Assembly: GCF_011386835.1 (NCBI RefSeq)
Contig: NC_088791.1
Span: 57,121,498-57,185,497 of the forward strand
Length of the DNA stretch: 64,000 nucleotides
From: Chrysemys picta bellii
Taxonomy: Eukaryota; Chordata; Testudines; Emydidae
Direction: 5' to 3'
Of the stretch, positions 34,293 through 46,205 are shown one piece after another. The position numbers were made by a program, and so were the translations under genes. The notes beneath the pieces are model-generated. The model searched no databases. It was given only the letters and a program-made list of their open reading frames with translations, and was not told where the DNA came from. Every line of letters starts with the position of its first letter. Within the stretch, counting starts at the first letter, position 1.

Positions 34293-34455
34293 TTGAACTA
34301 ACCTCGTTATCTCCACACTGATATATACCTGCCTCTAGAGATTTCCATTACTTGCATCTGAAGAAGTGAGGTTCTTACCCACGAAAGCTTATGCTCCCAA
34401 TACTTCTGTTAGTCTCAAAGGTGCCACAGGACCCTCTGTTGCCTGTTGCCATATA

Positions 34456-37259
34456 GATTGTAAACACAGAAGTAGATTTGTCCATTCTTTCCATGGCAGT
34501 CCTTATTTAACATTCACAATATGCTTTGTTACATCAAAATGGAAACCTTTTCTAATCTAAGGGCCTTATCCAGCACCAATAGCCATGACCTTGATATGAA
34601 TGGTCTACCTACCACAGCAAATGAAAATAACCCCCAAGGACTCCAAAAGCTCGTCTTCATGAGTGAGCTGGAGAGGTCGGTAGGGCGGGGGGGGAGAGAA
34701 CTTGTGGTTCTCATGCCTGAGCCATGCAGGAGTTGCTGTCCCTTTATGGCTGAACTATATCTGCTTTGTGAGAGAATGTATTTGGTACAGTAGCTTTTTT
34801 CATTCACATATATTGCAAGATACCATGATAACAGGTACCCTAAAAATAATAGCAAAGATCATCCCAGGGATAAGCATACAGGATTTACGAGCATACAAGT
34901 GCTTACAAACTTCTCTATGAGTATCTGTAGTGATTACATTTGCTGACACAGAAATGACGTGGAACAAATGGAGGGTAAGTAGATTTTTGAAACAACCCTT
35001 AAAAACAGACTCTGCTTATTTGGCTTTAGGTTTTTGGTTTTTTAATTATTTATTCGGAAGAAATGGCCCATATCCTCAAGGAGACACTTCAGTACTGCCC
35101 TCCTTATTTTATAATGCTCCAGGAAATTGCTTCACTCTACCTCATTTCTTCCCCCATTCCTTCAGGCCCTCATCTCTGATCCTTCCTATAATTTGGTATT
35201 ATTAGTTTTAGAACATTCTCCTCTGCAGTTGCCATTACCTGGAACAATTTTTCCTCTATTTTCCCACCTGTCAGCTCTCCATCTATAAAATTCCAGCCAA
35301 ACCTGTCTCTTTTCTCCCTAGTACATTTCTCTTCTCCTCTACTATTTTTTTAATATTTAGCTGTATTAAATGTTAAATTAAATTAAATTTTAGCTCTATT
35401 ATCTGCCTCGCTGAATGCTTTTGAGTTAATTTGCATGAAAAGCTAACTTGTTCTGTTTTAAATATATTCTCTACTCTCGGTCTAGGCACAGTAATTGCGA
35501 GTTAACTTCTTGACTACATTTGCATGTACACCTCACACCCCTAATGTGTTTAGCTTTCTCCTTTCCTTCCTTGAATAGCCTCCATAGCACTAGCCTCATG
35601 AGAGACAGAAATAATAAGTTTGTATCTCAGGGCATAGTCTTGTAGGTGGTCAAGAAGCATGTGGCTTTGACCAGTAGCACTTACAAGGAAAGGTCTGAAG
35701 TTTTGAACAGACTATAAGAATAATAAAAGTCAGAGACAGATCCAAGCTTGTATAAGCACATAAAGCTGATCCTCTTGCGATTGCTGGGTATAGTATACAG
35801 ATGAGGAATGTATTATATCAGATGTTAAACTGATACTATTCTTGGAGTTGAGTGGCAGAAATACTCAGGCTGACATACTGCAGATGCTTTGATTCAAGTT
35901 ACATTTATGAACAAACAATTGCAAACCTTTTATCACTATAGAGATTTCCCAAGTTACAGCAAACACATCAAACACACGAACAGTTCTGTCAAAGTCACTG
36001 TACAGCCACTCTTTGGCTAAACTGACTAAGGGGCTGTTCATCCTACCCATCATCATTTCACTCGGCTCTTAAACTATCCACACTGGGGAGCTGGGGCTTT
36101 CAGAATGTAACGCATAGTTTCAAAGTATTAGAAATGGGCAAATGGAGAAAAAGTAAGGACTGCCAAATTAATAACTCCTTGAATTTGTACCACAAACTTG
36201 CATGGGCGTGGGGGACAGTCCTGGTTTATTTGAATTCTCAAAGGGAGATGTGGAACACATGAACCCTACATTCTGAAGTTCCAGCCCCCAAGCTGTTAAA
36301 AATAAACATAGAAGAAACTGTACCCAGTAGGGCATTTCCACTACCCTGAATAGAGGCATTAGGAAGCCTCTTTTTCCAGCTTTTAGGTAGATCTTCCACC
36401 ACAATAGGAAGGAGCTAGGGTATGTTGAGGTAGGGGATCATGTGAAAGAGAGGTTGTCATGGCTTGGAAAGGATTGAAACTGAAAAACACTGGCAAAGTA
36501 AGACACACATATGAACTTTTGGATGCTTGTCTTGAACTTTAAACCTCTGAAAGTTTGTCCAGCACAACTGAAAAAGTTCAGGGGAGAGGTACAGAAAACA
36601 ACCAAACGTTCTTTTTCTTACCCAAAATTAGGGAGGGCATTTCTGGAGGAGCCTTGATAGCCTATCGGGTAAAGCATCAGACATTTTTATTTTCTTTGTC
36701 TTTATGTGATGTCAGCTCATCCTGGTGACCTGGTGTTTGCTGTGGTTTTGGGCAGGGAAGCTGTCATTATTTAGTGTTGAAAGGCTATGCATATCCTTGG
36801 AACAATAAAAAATGAAAATCTGCATTGTTTGAGGCCTTCCCTATAGTGGATTCATAATTATGGCTTCTTTCTGATACCCACTATTAGTTCCTCTATGCAG
36901 AGGAAGTTTGAGATCAGCAACTCCTCTCTGCTTGTTTTCTTGGGAGAAGTGCACAGAAGAAGAAACTTGATCCTTCTTTTGGGAGGAAGAGTTTGAGTCT
37001 AACCTTCTACCTTTCACTCCATAGCAACCCCTTATTGGAGAGGGGGAAAGCATGAGGCCAATGCCCCCGGTAGGGGAACCACCAAAGACCTTTCTCTCTT
37101 CCAGCTCCTCCATAGGACAACAGAGATCCTCCTTCCTCCTTCACCAACCCTACTTGCTCCACATTAAGGAGACCAGGCCTCAGCAAAGCCCTCCTCCTAT
37201 TTCCAAGTTCCAACAGGGCCTAATCTCTCTGCTAGGCCCCACTTCAAATTAGCTCAGCA
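34456..37259. other. Intergenic stretch without recognised elements
   Basis: Ordinary AT-rich sequence, including a TTAAATTAAATT run near 35365-35395. The GC-richer part at 36840-37250 has short frames on both strands and may be an old LTR piece, but I cannot support a call. Confidence 0.5.
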
Positions 37260-37410
37260 TTAGTCATAATACTAATAATAAAACACATAGCATTTATAGT
37301 GTGCTTTTCATCTGCAGTGCTCAAAGCACTGGATAGACATTGTTAGCCACATTTTACAGCTGGGGAAGCTGAGGCAAGTTATACCAATATGTCCAAGAGT
37401 TAAATGCACT
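37260..37410 (+). mobile_element. MIR-like SINE
   Basis: It shows ACACATAGCATTTATAGTGT, then TGCTCAAAGCACTGGATAG and CATTTTACAGCTGGGGAAGC with TGAGGCAAG, the classic MIR core in + orientation. Confidence 0.75.
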
Positions 37411-37535
37411 CCATAGGGTGCCTGATGGATTCAGCAACAAATGAAATTGCAGAGCTGGCCTGTGCAATGGGCTTCACTTGTGGTGAGATGGAGTTGTGGC
37501 TGCACAGAGTTGATGGAGCCCAAATGACTAGTGAT

Positions 37536-37838
37536 CAGTGGCGGCTCCAGGCACCAGTGCAGCAAGCGCGTGCCTGGGGCATCAAGCCGCGGGGGACGGC
37601 CTGCCGGTCGCTGTGAGGGCGGCAGACAGGTAGTCTTCAGCAGCATGCCTGCGGGAGGTCCGCTGGTCCCGCAGCTTCGGCAGCAATTCGACACCGGGTA
37701 CGCCGAAGGCGCGGGACCGGCAGATCACCCACAGAAACACCACCAAATCCGCATGACCAGTGGACCACCCGCAGGCGCGCCGCCGAAGGCTGCCTGACTG
37801 CTGTGCTTGGGGTGGCAAAAAACAGAGAGCCGTCCCTG
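37536..37838. mobile_element. hAT-type MITE with perfect 8-bp duplication
   Basis: It starts CAGTGGCGGCTCCAGG and ends AGAGAGCCGTCCCTG. The direct repeat CTAGTGAT lies at 37528-37535 and 37839-37846. Its left end reads CGGCTCCAGGCACCAG as at 6976, and its right end shares the GCTTGGGGTGGC text seen near 7180, so the two are copies of one family. It is 303 bp and CpG-rich. Confidence 0.92.
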
Positions 37839-38051
37839 CTAGTGATGGGGGACAGTGGAAGGCACATGTCCTGGACTAACCTTTCAAATCAATATTCGGT
37901 TTAGGTTTGTGTGCATCTCATCTTAACTATACCGTCCATCCTTAGAAAAATCCACATCCGTCACAACATCGTTGAGTGATTGGCTTATTTGCCAAAATAA
38001 TTACTTTATGTCAAACACTTTCATAAATGATAAGTTACAGTAGCAGGCCAT

Positions 38052-38380
38052 AGACGTAAGAACAGAACATAAGAACAAAGGAACGGTCATACTGGGTCAA
38101 CCCAAAGGTCCATCTAGCCCAGTATCCTGTCTTCTGACAGTGACCAATGCCCAGTGCTTCAGGGGGAATGACCAGAACAGCACTAGCCACATGAGAGACA
38201 GAAATAGGACCATAAAAGTTGGAGATCTAAAACCATGTTGCCCATTCCCAGCTTCTGGCAAACAGAGGGTAGGGATACAATCCCTGCCCATCCTGGCTAA
38301 AAGCCATTGATGGACATATCCTCCATGAAATTATCTAGTTTTTTTTAAACCCTGTTATAGTCTTGGCCAATTACTTAGCA
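38052..38380 (-). mobile_element. CR1 LINE 3' fragment
   Basis: The + strand shows GAACATAAGAACAAAGGAAC followed by CATACTGGGTCAACCCAAAG and CTATAGTC-like text at the far end, the complement of a CR1 3' region of the same family as 21345-21858. Confidence 0.82.
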
Positions 38381-41300
38381 AATACAATACTCTTATGGTC
38401 TTGCTATTAGACACTGCGAATAACACTTTCTTTGATGTCAGATGAGGGGGGGGCTGCAGAACTTAAGGTACTTTAGCTCATTGTTGTAGGCTCTGCACTT
38501 GACATCTGAATAGCTTCTCTGCAGATGGAATTCACCCTCCACTGCTTTTCTCATCAGAGTGTTTTGTGTGTGGGTGTGTGGGTGGGGGGGGGAGGGAGCT
38601 CTATTTGGCTCCTGCTTTCCCTTCCATGCACTTTTTCCATTTGACAGCCCTGAATATAAAACACCCATTGAAGGGCCATAGTTGTTTGTAATTATTTATA
38701 TAGTGCCATTTGTGCACAAAGCTGTGCACAGTTGACGAAACTATTCTTAAGAAGCAACAGGTTCCTTCCCCAAAGAGTTAACAATCTGAAGACACAGTGG
38801 ATTCAAGGTCAGTTCATTACAATACTGCACAAACAAAGACTGGGCCTAGTCTTTATAACCAGGAGGTTTCATGAAATACACACGACTATCAGGAAGGACA
38901 ATGAAGACAAGGGAATCAATCAGTCAAAAATTGAAATGCACGTTTACATTGTTATAAAATCAAGACTGGCCATTTTCTTACTTTTTTCCAAAAATGGCAT
39001 TTGGAGACAGAATCACACATTCCTTTCCTCAGTCAGGCTAGTTGTCATTTTCTTAATTGTTCAGTTTTCCCGTATGATTTTTTTTCTTTCTTCCATTTAA
39101 ATCTTTCCCTTTTCCATTCTTTGCATCCTCTCCAAGTCCTCAGTCCCCTTCCATCTCCCCCTGTTTATGTTCCTCTCACTCCTGTTCCCGGCTCCTATTT
39201 TCACTCTCCTTACTCCATCCCATTAGGGAATGCCAGGTGGACAGGGGAAGGCAAAAGAGCCATTTTTTGCTGTTTGAGCGCTTTACCCTTTGGAAAGGAG
39301 AGGTTGCTGCTGAGAGCAGAGGGGGTGCTCTTTTATAACCGTCTCATCCAGATGCTTGCAGTTAATTTGAACAGTTTTGGATAAAGGTTAATGTTGATAG
39401 AAAGAAGGAATTAAGAGTAGCAAAAAACAGCAACATGCAAACTATCACACACCATCAATGCAAAGACCTTAAGCCCAGACTACGGCCCATGAAACACTTA
39501 TGTTCTCAGTGTTCAGATACCCTTTGGACTGTACTATAGGGACAAATGCTACACCAACTCCTATTGCTACCACTGGAAATTGCACATGAATAATTGACAA
39601 GCGGAAATGGCTTTTAAGAGTTGAAACAAATTCAAGGAAAATTCTTTGTGATGCTGAAATTAATTGCAATGATACTTTGTACTGATATAACTACAGTAGT
39701 ATCTGTTTATTGCCTAGTATTGTATTTGCATATTGATGAAGTCAATTAGCTCTGCAATTTGCAACCCTTGGTTCATGTAATCAATTATCTTGTCAGTGTT
39801 TGAAATTATTCATGAAAGAGTTATACTTTATTGTTGTTCAAGTAGAAGAACTAGTAACATACAATAGTTTGATTAATTTTTAAAGTTTTTGGAAAAACCA
39901 GCTAGAGGAGGCAATAGGGACTCAGTATTTTACAGTTTGACTAGGCTATGATCTCAGAAGTCATTAGTCTATAATCTCTATTAAATGAAAAGAGTATTAA
40001 AATAAAATGAAAAACAAAATTCAATCCAGCATTCTGACTCATGTTGCTCATTCGAATGGCACAAATCAATACTAAAGGCTGTATTAGCGTTTACATTTAC
40101 AAAGGAAAAGCAGAACAGCAAATACTCCATATGTGCAACATGGACAAGCTGGAGTTGCTGGGTTTTTGTTGTTTGCTTTTAATTAAAACCTACATGTTGG
40201 GCCTAAATTGTCTGACAATGTTCCTTTAAAAATAAAAATAACCTGTCTAGTGCAGGGTAACTGGAAGGAAGAAAGATCTGCTCAGGTTCTTGTTTTGAAG
40301 GTTGTAGATAGCTTAAACAACTGGAAGAGTGTGCCAGTGACTTTGCAAAATTTCAAAAGAATTAAATACTAGAGAAATGGTTCAGATGCATTAGGGACAG
40401 GTGGGGAGTGGTAGAATCAGATCTATATAGGAACTAAACTCATGTGCATTTGCTCAGTAGAATTTATTAAGCATTTGTCTCTTTAAGAATGTGCTTACAT
40501 AAAGGTCCGGGGACTAACATGATGGACAGAACGACAAAACAAAACAAACCAGATAATGAGATAATGTTAGATTAAAACAAAATTTTTCAAAAATTTAATA
40601 TCGATAGTTTTTTTACTTGATAGAAATGATAGCTTAGACACAGAATTAATGATTTCTTGTGGCCAACATCTAGTCATGCAACAGTATTGGTGGCTGTACA
40701 GGCTCCTCTGTAGACCGTTTCAAAAAATTTAAAATGAATCATATTAATGAATGTTACCAATTTTTCTAGTTGAATAAAACAAATATTCAAACATGGGCAC
40801 TGTTTTACCATTTAGTCACTTGTAAAATCACTGCTTCAAAGCAGACACATCTGAGAAAATGACAGCTGGGGGCCAATGTGTTCCAGAACACATGTGGGTT
40901 AAAGCTGTTCCAAATTCCAGAGGCCCTTTGTGAGTTTCCTTACTTGTTGACTGTGAAAGCTTTGCCAGTTAGCACTGCTTAACAAGCAAGTGTGTTTTAT
41001 CTTCAGTGTCATCTGGAGATAATGCAAACCTGTTCTCTCAAGTACAGATTGTTTCCAATAATCATTGTTTCCATGGTGACTGTAAGGGCAAAATGTTCTA
41101 GTTTTGCATTGTGAAATGATATGAAAATGTAATGTTTTCCACAATTTTGTAAGGTAAAAATGAAATTTTGAACCCACAAAATACCCACCTTCCCCCATCT
41201 GTCCCCTGCCTCCTTCCACTATCACCCACATATGCCCCACCAGCTCCAAAGAAAATAATTTAAAAAAAAAAAAATCCTTGGGAATCCTCTTCTAAACTGA

Positions 41301-41934
41301 GATCAGAATGGAGGTCCTTTAGGGACTCCTGGGCTCATTGGTGCGAAGTCAATACATTGATTCCTAGGCTAGTGAGTACATTATTGACATAAGAATTGCC
41401 ATATTGGATCAGATGCTAACCCCCTTATGGTCCTTCTCAATTTACACAGTGAGTCCTCAGTAAGGTTACTTAGGTGTTCTGTCTTTCTAATAGATGGACT
41501 TCCCAGGACGGAGTTATCCAGATAAGTCCACCAGTGACATGTACAAAGTTCTACCAAAAAGAGGCCTGGATTTTTAACTTTTCCTTTACGCATAGACCTG
41601 GTGTTGTTTATTAATTGTTATTAGCAGCAGGTGGCAAAAGCCCTTCACCCTCTGCCAGTGAGCAATTCCAAAACCCAGCTTACGTCTGAGAAATGATGCC
41701 AACATTCTAGCACCATAGCAAATGACCAGTTCTCACGAGGGTACTCATTATATTCTGGCAAAAAGGTCTGAGGAAAAAACAAAAATCAAGAAATCAGACA
41801 ACCCTGTTGGTTTCTCATAGCTCCATTTTGGCTGGACAAAACATAACCTCATCTCAGAATTTAACCGGACAAGTAAGGCTTCACGAAGGCCTCTTTTCTA
41901 CCTGCCAAGTGCTGCGGTGGAAAATTGTATTTTA
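38381..41934. other. Intergenic stretch, little recognised
   Basis: AT-rich. There is a GT/G-rich low-complexity tract near 38570-38596. About 38695-38790 (GCACAAAGCTGTGCACAG; CCTTCCCCAAAGAGTTAACA) resembles an old SINE. The remainder, including the frames at 38732-39384 and 40899-41249, has no recognisable domain. Confidence 0.45.
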
Positions 41935-42205
41935 GCTGGGCCAAGCTCCCATCTTATTATTGTTATCATTTATATTATAATAGCACCTAGAACCCCCAGC
42001 CCTGGCAGGAGCCCGCTGTGTGAGGTGCTGTACTCAGATAGAAAGAGCAAGACCCTGTCCCGAAGAACTTACCATAGAGAAGACATACAATGGGGTGGAG
42101 GGAAAACTGCAGCAGAGTGAGATGATGTCACTTGCCCAGATCACAGAGCTGGTCAGTGGCAGAGCTAGAAATTGAAGCCAGGAGTCCTGAGTGGTAAGCT
42201 AGTGT
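41935..42205 (+). mobile_element. SINE-like (MIR/CORE type) fragment
   Basis: GAGGTGCTGTACTCAGATAG, CCTGTCCCGAAGAACTTACC and CACTTGCCCAGATCACAGAG occur in the order seen in a widespread amniote SINE with a MIR-like 3' half. Confidence 0.65.
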
Positions 42206-42519
42206 CCCTACATTCTCCCATCATGCTTGAGACGGACTTATCCTGCATTTCCCCAATATAAAGGTGAGTGTTTTCTTTGTGCCTTTAGGTTAGCACAGGA
42301 GGTATTGCTCTGAATTGCACAGCAAGGGGGTTGGGGGGTATTCTTACCATACTCAGAGCCATCCCTTGGGTAGGGTGAATCAGGGCGACCGCCCTTGGCC
42401 CCGTGCTTTGGGGGGCCCTACGTTTCAATAAATTCGGTACTGTCACAATATTTAGCCTTTTGTCCCGCGTCCCGACCAATGTATGATTGGGACGCCATTT
42501 GTCCCAATATTCAGGTGAG

Positions 42520-43760
42520 GAGGCAGATGGGGAGGTGAAGTGGACGGTGGGCAGGCGAGGGGGGTGAGGAAGCGAACAGAGAGACGAGCAGCAGGCGGGC
42601 AAGCAGAAGGGGGGTGAAGAGGCGAGTGGCAGGCGGGTGGGTGGATGTCAAGGAGGAGAGCAGCAGGTGGGTGGACAGGGGGGCGCGAGATGGACAGCAA
42701 GGAGACTAGTGGGGAGGCAAGTGGCGGGCAGGTGGGTGAGGAGCAGACATGCCAAACCTGTGGGAAAAAATGCAGAAATTGGGCTCATTTTTGGCTTAAT
42801 TGGCTTGTGAGTTGCTTGTTGGCTAGTTTTTGGCTTGTAGCTTGTTGCTGGTTTTAGCTTGTTGCTTGTTTGTCTTGTAGCTTGTTGCTTGTTGCTTCTT
42901 TTTTTTGATCAGCTCCCAACAAGCAGGGGCAAGGGGGGACAAGAGGGGCAAGGAGGGGAGAGAGTCAGGGGTGCACAGTGGGCTCACCACAGTCCCAGAC
43001 TGCACGCCGGGGGGATCTAGTCACATAGAGTGTTGGGGTTCTTAGGGATTGGCTTGTTTTGGCCTTGTTTTGAAATGGGATTAGCTTGATTTTTGGCTTC
43101 TTGTGAAAGTTGGGGTGCTTATTTACCACATGAAAGTTGGCAACTGTGGTGAGGAGGCGAGTGGCAGGCAGGTGGCAGACAGTGAGGGGGAGAGTGGTGG
43201 GCGGGTGGATGGGCAGGGTGAGGAGGAGAGCGGTGGGCGGGCAGTGAGGAGGAGAGCGGTGAGCAGGCAGTGAGGAGGAGAGCGGCGGTCAAGTGGACAG
43301 GGCAGGGCGCTCAAGATGGCCAGTGAGGAGACTAGTATGGAGGTGAGCAGAGGGCGGGCACGGGTGGTGAGGAGGAGAGCAGCGGGCGGGTGGATGGGCG
43401 GGGTGAGGAGGAGAGCGGCAGGCGGGTGGGTGGACGGCGAGAAGGAGAGTGGCAGGCAGGTTGAAAAGGGGGTGGGGCGTCAGACATATGGTGAGGAGAC
43501 TAGTGGGGAGGCGAGCAGCGGGCAGGCAGGTGAGGAGGCGAGTGGCAGGCAGGCGGCCAGACAGTAAAGAGGAGAGCAGTGCGTGGGTGGATGGGGCGGG
43601 GCATGCGAGCCGGACAGTGAGGAGACTAGCGGGGAGGTGAGTGGAGGGCAGTTGGGTGAGGAGGCTAGTGGCAGGCAGGTGGGCGGACGGCGAAGAGGAA
43701 AGTGGCAGCCTGGCAGGCGGGCGTGCTGGGTGGATAGCGAGACTAGCTGGGAGGCTGATT
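42520..43760. repeat. Degenerate purine-rich minisatellite
   Basis: Variants of GTGAGGAGGCGAGTGGCAGG and GGCGGGTGGATGGGCGGGGT repeat many times with irregular spacing. The array is broken by the nested element at 42744-43148. Confidence 0.85.
42744..43148. mobile_element. MITE nested in the minisatellite of a hAT element
   Basis: This 405-bp block does not have the repeat-unit composition. It starts CAGACATGCCAA and ends TTGGCAACTGTG, an imperfect inverted repeat, and GTGAGGAG stands on both sides (42736-42743 and 43149-43156). As GTGAGGAG is also part of the minisatellite unit, the duplication is supportive but not decisive. The interior has a run of GCTTGTTGCTTGTT-like repeats. Confidence 0.6.
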
Positions 43761-43804
43761 TGTCCCAGGCCCCGCACCCCACTAGGGATGGCCCTGACCA
43801 TACT

Positions 43805-45748
43805 ATATACTGTATTCAGTTTGGGGAATACAGGTTTTGACCACAAAAATTATTTTTGCTAACATGAGATTACATGCATCCAGTGTTGGAAAAATGTCAC
43901 CAGGGTTATATCCAAGAGAAATGGAAACACCCGAAATTTGCTGGTCTCATTTTGTAGTCAGACATTGCATAGCTCTAAATATAGCACAGGCTGGTGCAAA
44001 CCTGTATGCAAATTACACAGTAAAGCACTCTGGCTGAGAAAATAAGGTACTTCACAGCTGTATTTTCTTTTATTCCAAGGAATATATAAATCCCATTGCT
44101 TCTTTGAACTGTTTTTTCTTATATTTAACCTGCTCTTGAAAGTAGGTGCAGGGTTTGCTGTTGTTTGTGGAGTTGCACTTTTAGAATTTGTGCCCATTTG
44201 TGTTTTTTTCTTTGGTTATATTGAATGTCACCAAGGATCAAAGCTGGAAGTTCAAAAGCCATGCAGTGAAAAATATTCACTTAAGATGTTCCTGTCATGT
44301 ACATTGCAAGTGCATTAATTCTTGTTTGAACAATGAGACACAGAGACCCGTAAAACAACAATACATTTGTAATGGGATTCTACACTAAAAATCCTGATTC
44401 ACTGTCTCATCCGAGATATGAAAAAGCACAACCAGCATCAGCATGATAAATAATATTTTTAGTGACAAGATGAGGGGAAAATGTTAGCCCAGTGAGGATC
44501 ATCGCGCGCAGCAGACCCACGACGAGATCCTTCCTATCTCTCAGAATACTCACACCCAAGATGTTGTGCTCCATCAATCAAAATCAATCATGACTCATGA
44601 AATGTGGTCTGTGACATGTAAGAAATGTTGGGCTCTGCCAATATGCTGGGCCAAGCCAAGTGTGCATGACAAATCACGAAACACAGTCTGTGACATATAA
44701 AAAAACCTGACCACCCTCTACTTAGCCTGGGTGCCAATTTACTCCTGAAAGCAGATGGGAACTCACTGCTGGTGGACCTGCTGCTGCCATAAATTCAAGT
44801 TGCTAAATGCAATCATATTTATAACTCATTAATGGGTGGGCTGGCCTTTAATTAAAAAGTTTATCTACCAGTTTGGATTTCAAACACAATCTGTGTGGCT
44901 AATGACACCATCCACGATGCTGTTCTCAGGCCAAATCAGAATTGCTGTAGATGTGTAACTTCCACGAGACTCAGTAAAAGTTACATCAATAGCCCCTGCA
45001 ATGTGTGGATACTGACCCCTGAAGCATGGCAGTTTATACCCTTTTGTAACCCTGACCCATGTCATGTGACCGGGGAGAGGCAATAAAGGTCACGCTCTTA
45101 CCTGTATGTGGCACCAGAAAAACGCTAGCTGGCAGGTGCAAACAAAAGATGAAGCCACAGCAGATACTGTAGTACTGGGGGACAACAGTGTGACCCAGCT
45201 GGGAGCACCCCTGCTCCCAAAGGACTCCAAGCCCAGTACTGTGCAGAGGTAACCTCCTTTCCCTGTAGGGGCACTAGGACCCAAGTGGTACCCATTCCCC
45301 TGAGCTCTGTCCGCTGGGAGAAGAAAGACATTCCAGGGAGGAGATAGCCTCAGGGGACAGAGAAACTCTCAAGCCAGGTAGGTACAGGTACAGCGGCAGG
45401 TACAGAGGCAGCCTCAACAGGGACTGCAACAGGGACCATGAGCATCAGTGATGTCATCACCCTGTTTTCTGCAGATCGGACTCTGGACATTCTCTCCCCT
45501 GTGCTGATTGGCTGCTTGCACCAACCTCTTTCTGTCCCCACCCTCACTCTCCACCTGTCCTCCCATGCTCCTCTTCGCCCCTCTCTTCTATGGCCCTCAC
45601 CCGTTGTCTTTCCAGCTAGCCAATCATAGAGTAATTAAACCCCACCCAAAAAATGAAAGAATCATGACGCTGACATGCTGCTTGCAAGCCATCACCACTC
45701 ACTTTGGATGTTACATCCCTTCCCCAACCACGTGTCTGTTCTGTCTAT
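43805..45748. other. Intergenic stretch, no confident element
   Basis: Mixed composition. 44480-45110 contains CG-containing sequence of repeat-like character, but no domain is secure. The frames at 45350-45547 and 45438-45759 look random. Confidence 0.4.
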
Positions 45749-45860
45749 TCAGATTGTAAACTCTCTGGGGCAGGGACTTGTCAGCTACTCTGTGTTTGTC
45801 TAGTGCCTAGCACTATGGGGCCCCTAGGCACCTGTAATAAAAAATAACAACCTTTATTAT
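45749..45860 (+). mobile_element. SINE/LINE 3'-end-like repeat
   Basis: AGATTGTAAACTCTCTGGGG, then GTGCCTAGCACTATGGGGCC and CCTAGGCACCTGTAATAAAA is a widespread amniote repeat 3' end. It has no coding content. Confidence 0.6.
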
Positions 45861-45981
45861 AGGAGTTATTGGTACTTGGCAGCTCTCGGGAGCCAGCCCT
45901 TTGTACTCAGATTGCATAGGGCTGGGTGAAAAAAGGTGTCTGGCTTCACAGACACTCACCTGAGTGATGAGCAGGCATATA

Positions 45982-46173
45982 TACACCTCTACCTCAATAT
46001 AACACTGTCCTCAGGAGCCAAAAAATCTTACCGCGTTATAGGTGAAACCGCGTTATATCGAACTTGCTTTGATCCGCCGGAGTGCGCAGCCCCACCCCCG
46101 CGGAGCACTGCTTTACCACGTTATATCCAAATTCGTATTATATCGGGTCGCATTATATCGGGGTAGAGGTGTA
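45982..46173. mobile_element. Tigger/mariner-type MITE with TA duplication
   Basis: The ends TACACCTCTACC and GGTAGAGGTGTA are perfect inverted repeats, extended inward by CCGATATAA-like text (one end has CTCAATATAA). TA stands at each end as expected for mariner-type insertion. The internal CCGCGTTATA motifs occur repeatedly. Confidence 0.85.
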
Positions 46174-46205
46174 TGTAAAAAAATATAATCCCTAATTATA
46201 TATAC

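Larger units (their letters stand above)
32122..34442. mobile_element. Palindromic Penelope-like element with 13-bp target duplication
   Basis: The left arm (32159-33297, - orientation) and right arm (33304-34442, + orientation) are mirror copies of 1139 bp around the spacer AAATAA at 33298-33303. Positions pair as x and 66601-x, and the translated frames of the two arms are identical. The innermost bases CCATCGC/GCGATGG form the turn. The left end carries 37 extra bases (32122-32158), the usual PLE 3' terminus, which the right end lacks. CTGTTGCCATATA occurs directly on both sides (32109-32121 and 34443-34455), which I read as the target-site duplication. Each arm contains the end of the reverse transcriptase region, a linker and a complete GIY-YIG domain. 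Both are cut at the same 5' point, so the RT catalytic core is absent. Confidence 0.92.
42354..43796. mobile_element. hAT-type non-autonomous element with minisatellite, 1.44 kb
   Basis: It begins CAGAGCCATCCCTTGGG and ends ACTAGGGATGGCCCTG. The perfect 8-bp direct repeat ACCATACT lies at 42346-42353 and 43797-43804. The interior is a purine-rich minisatellite (units like GAGGAGGAGAGCGGCGGGCGGGTGGA, imperfect). A second element is nested in it (42744-43148). The long open frames here come from the repeats and have no domain. The ends resemble those of the autonomous hAT at 60406-63537. Confidence 0.88.

Noticed and set aside
37536..37838. Small frames within the block as a gene
   Set aside because: The exact 8-bp duplication and terminal repeats show a MITE; the frames are compositional.
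43289..43846. 185-codon Pro/Ser/Leu-rich frame on -
   Set aside because: Translation of the purine-rich minisatellite of the hAT element at 42354-43796.
44880..45083. YPHIAGAIDVT in a - strand frame, reminiscent of a Harbinger transposase (AIDxTH)
   Set aside because: The expected His and surrounding motifs are absent, and no terminal repeats were found; a short chance match is as likely.
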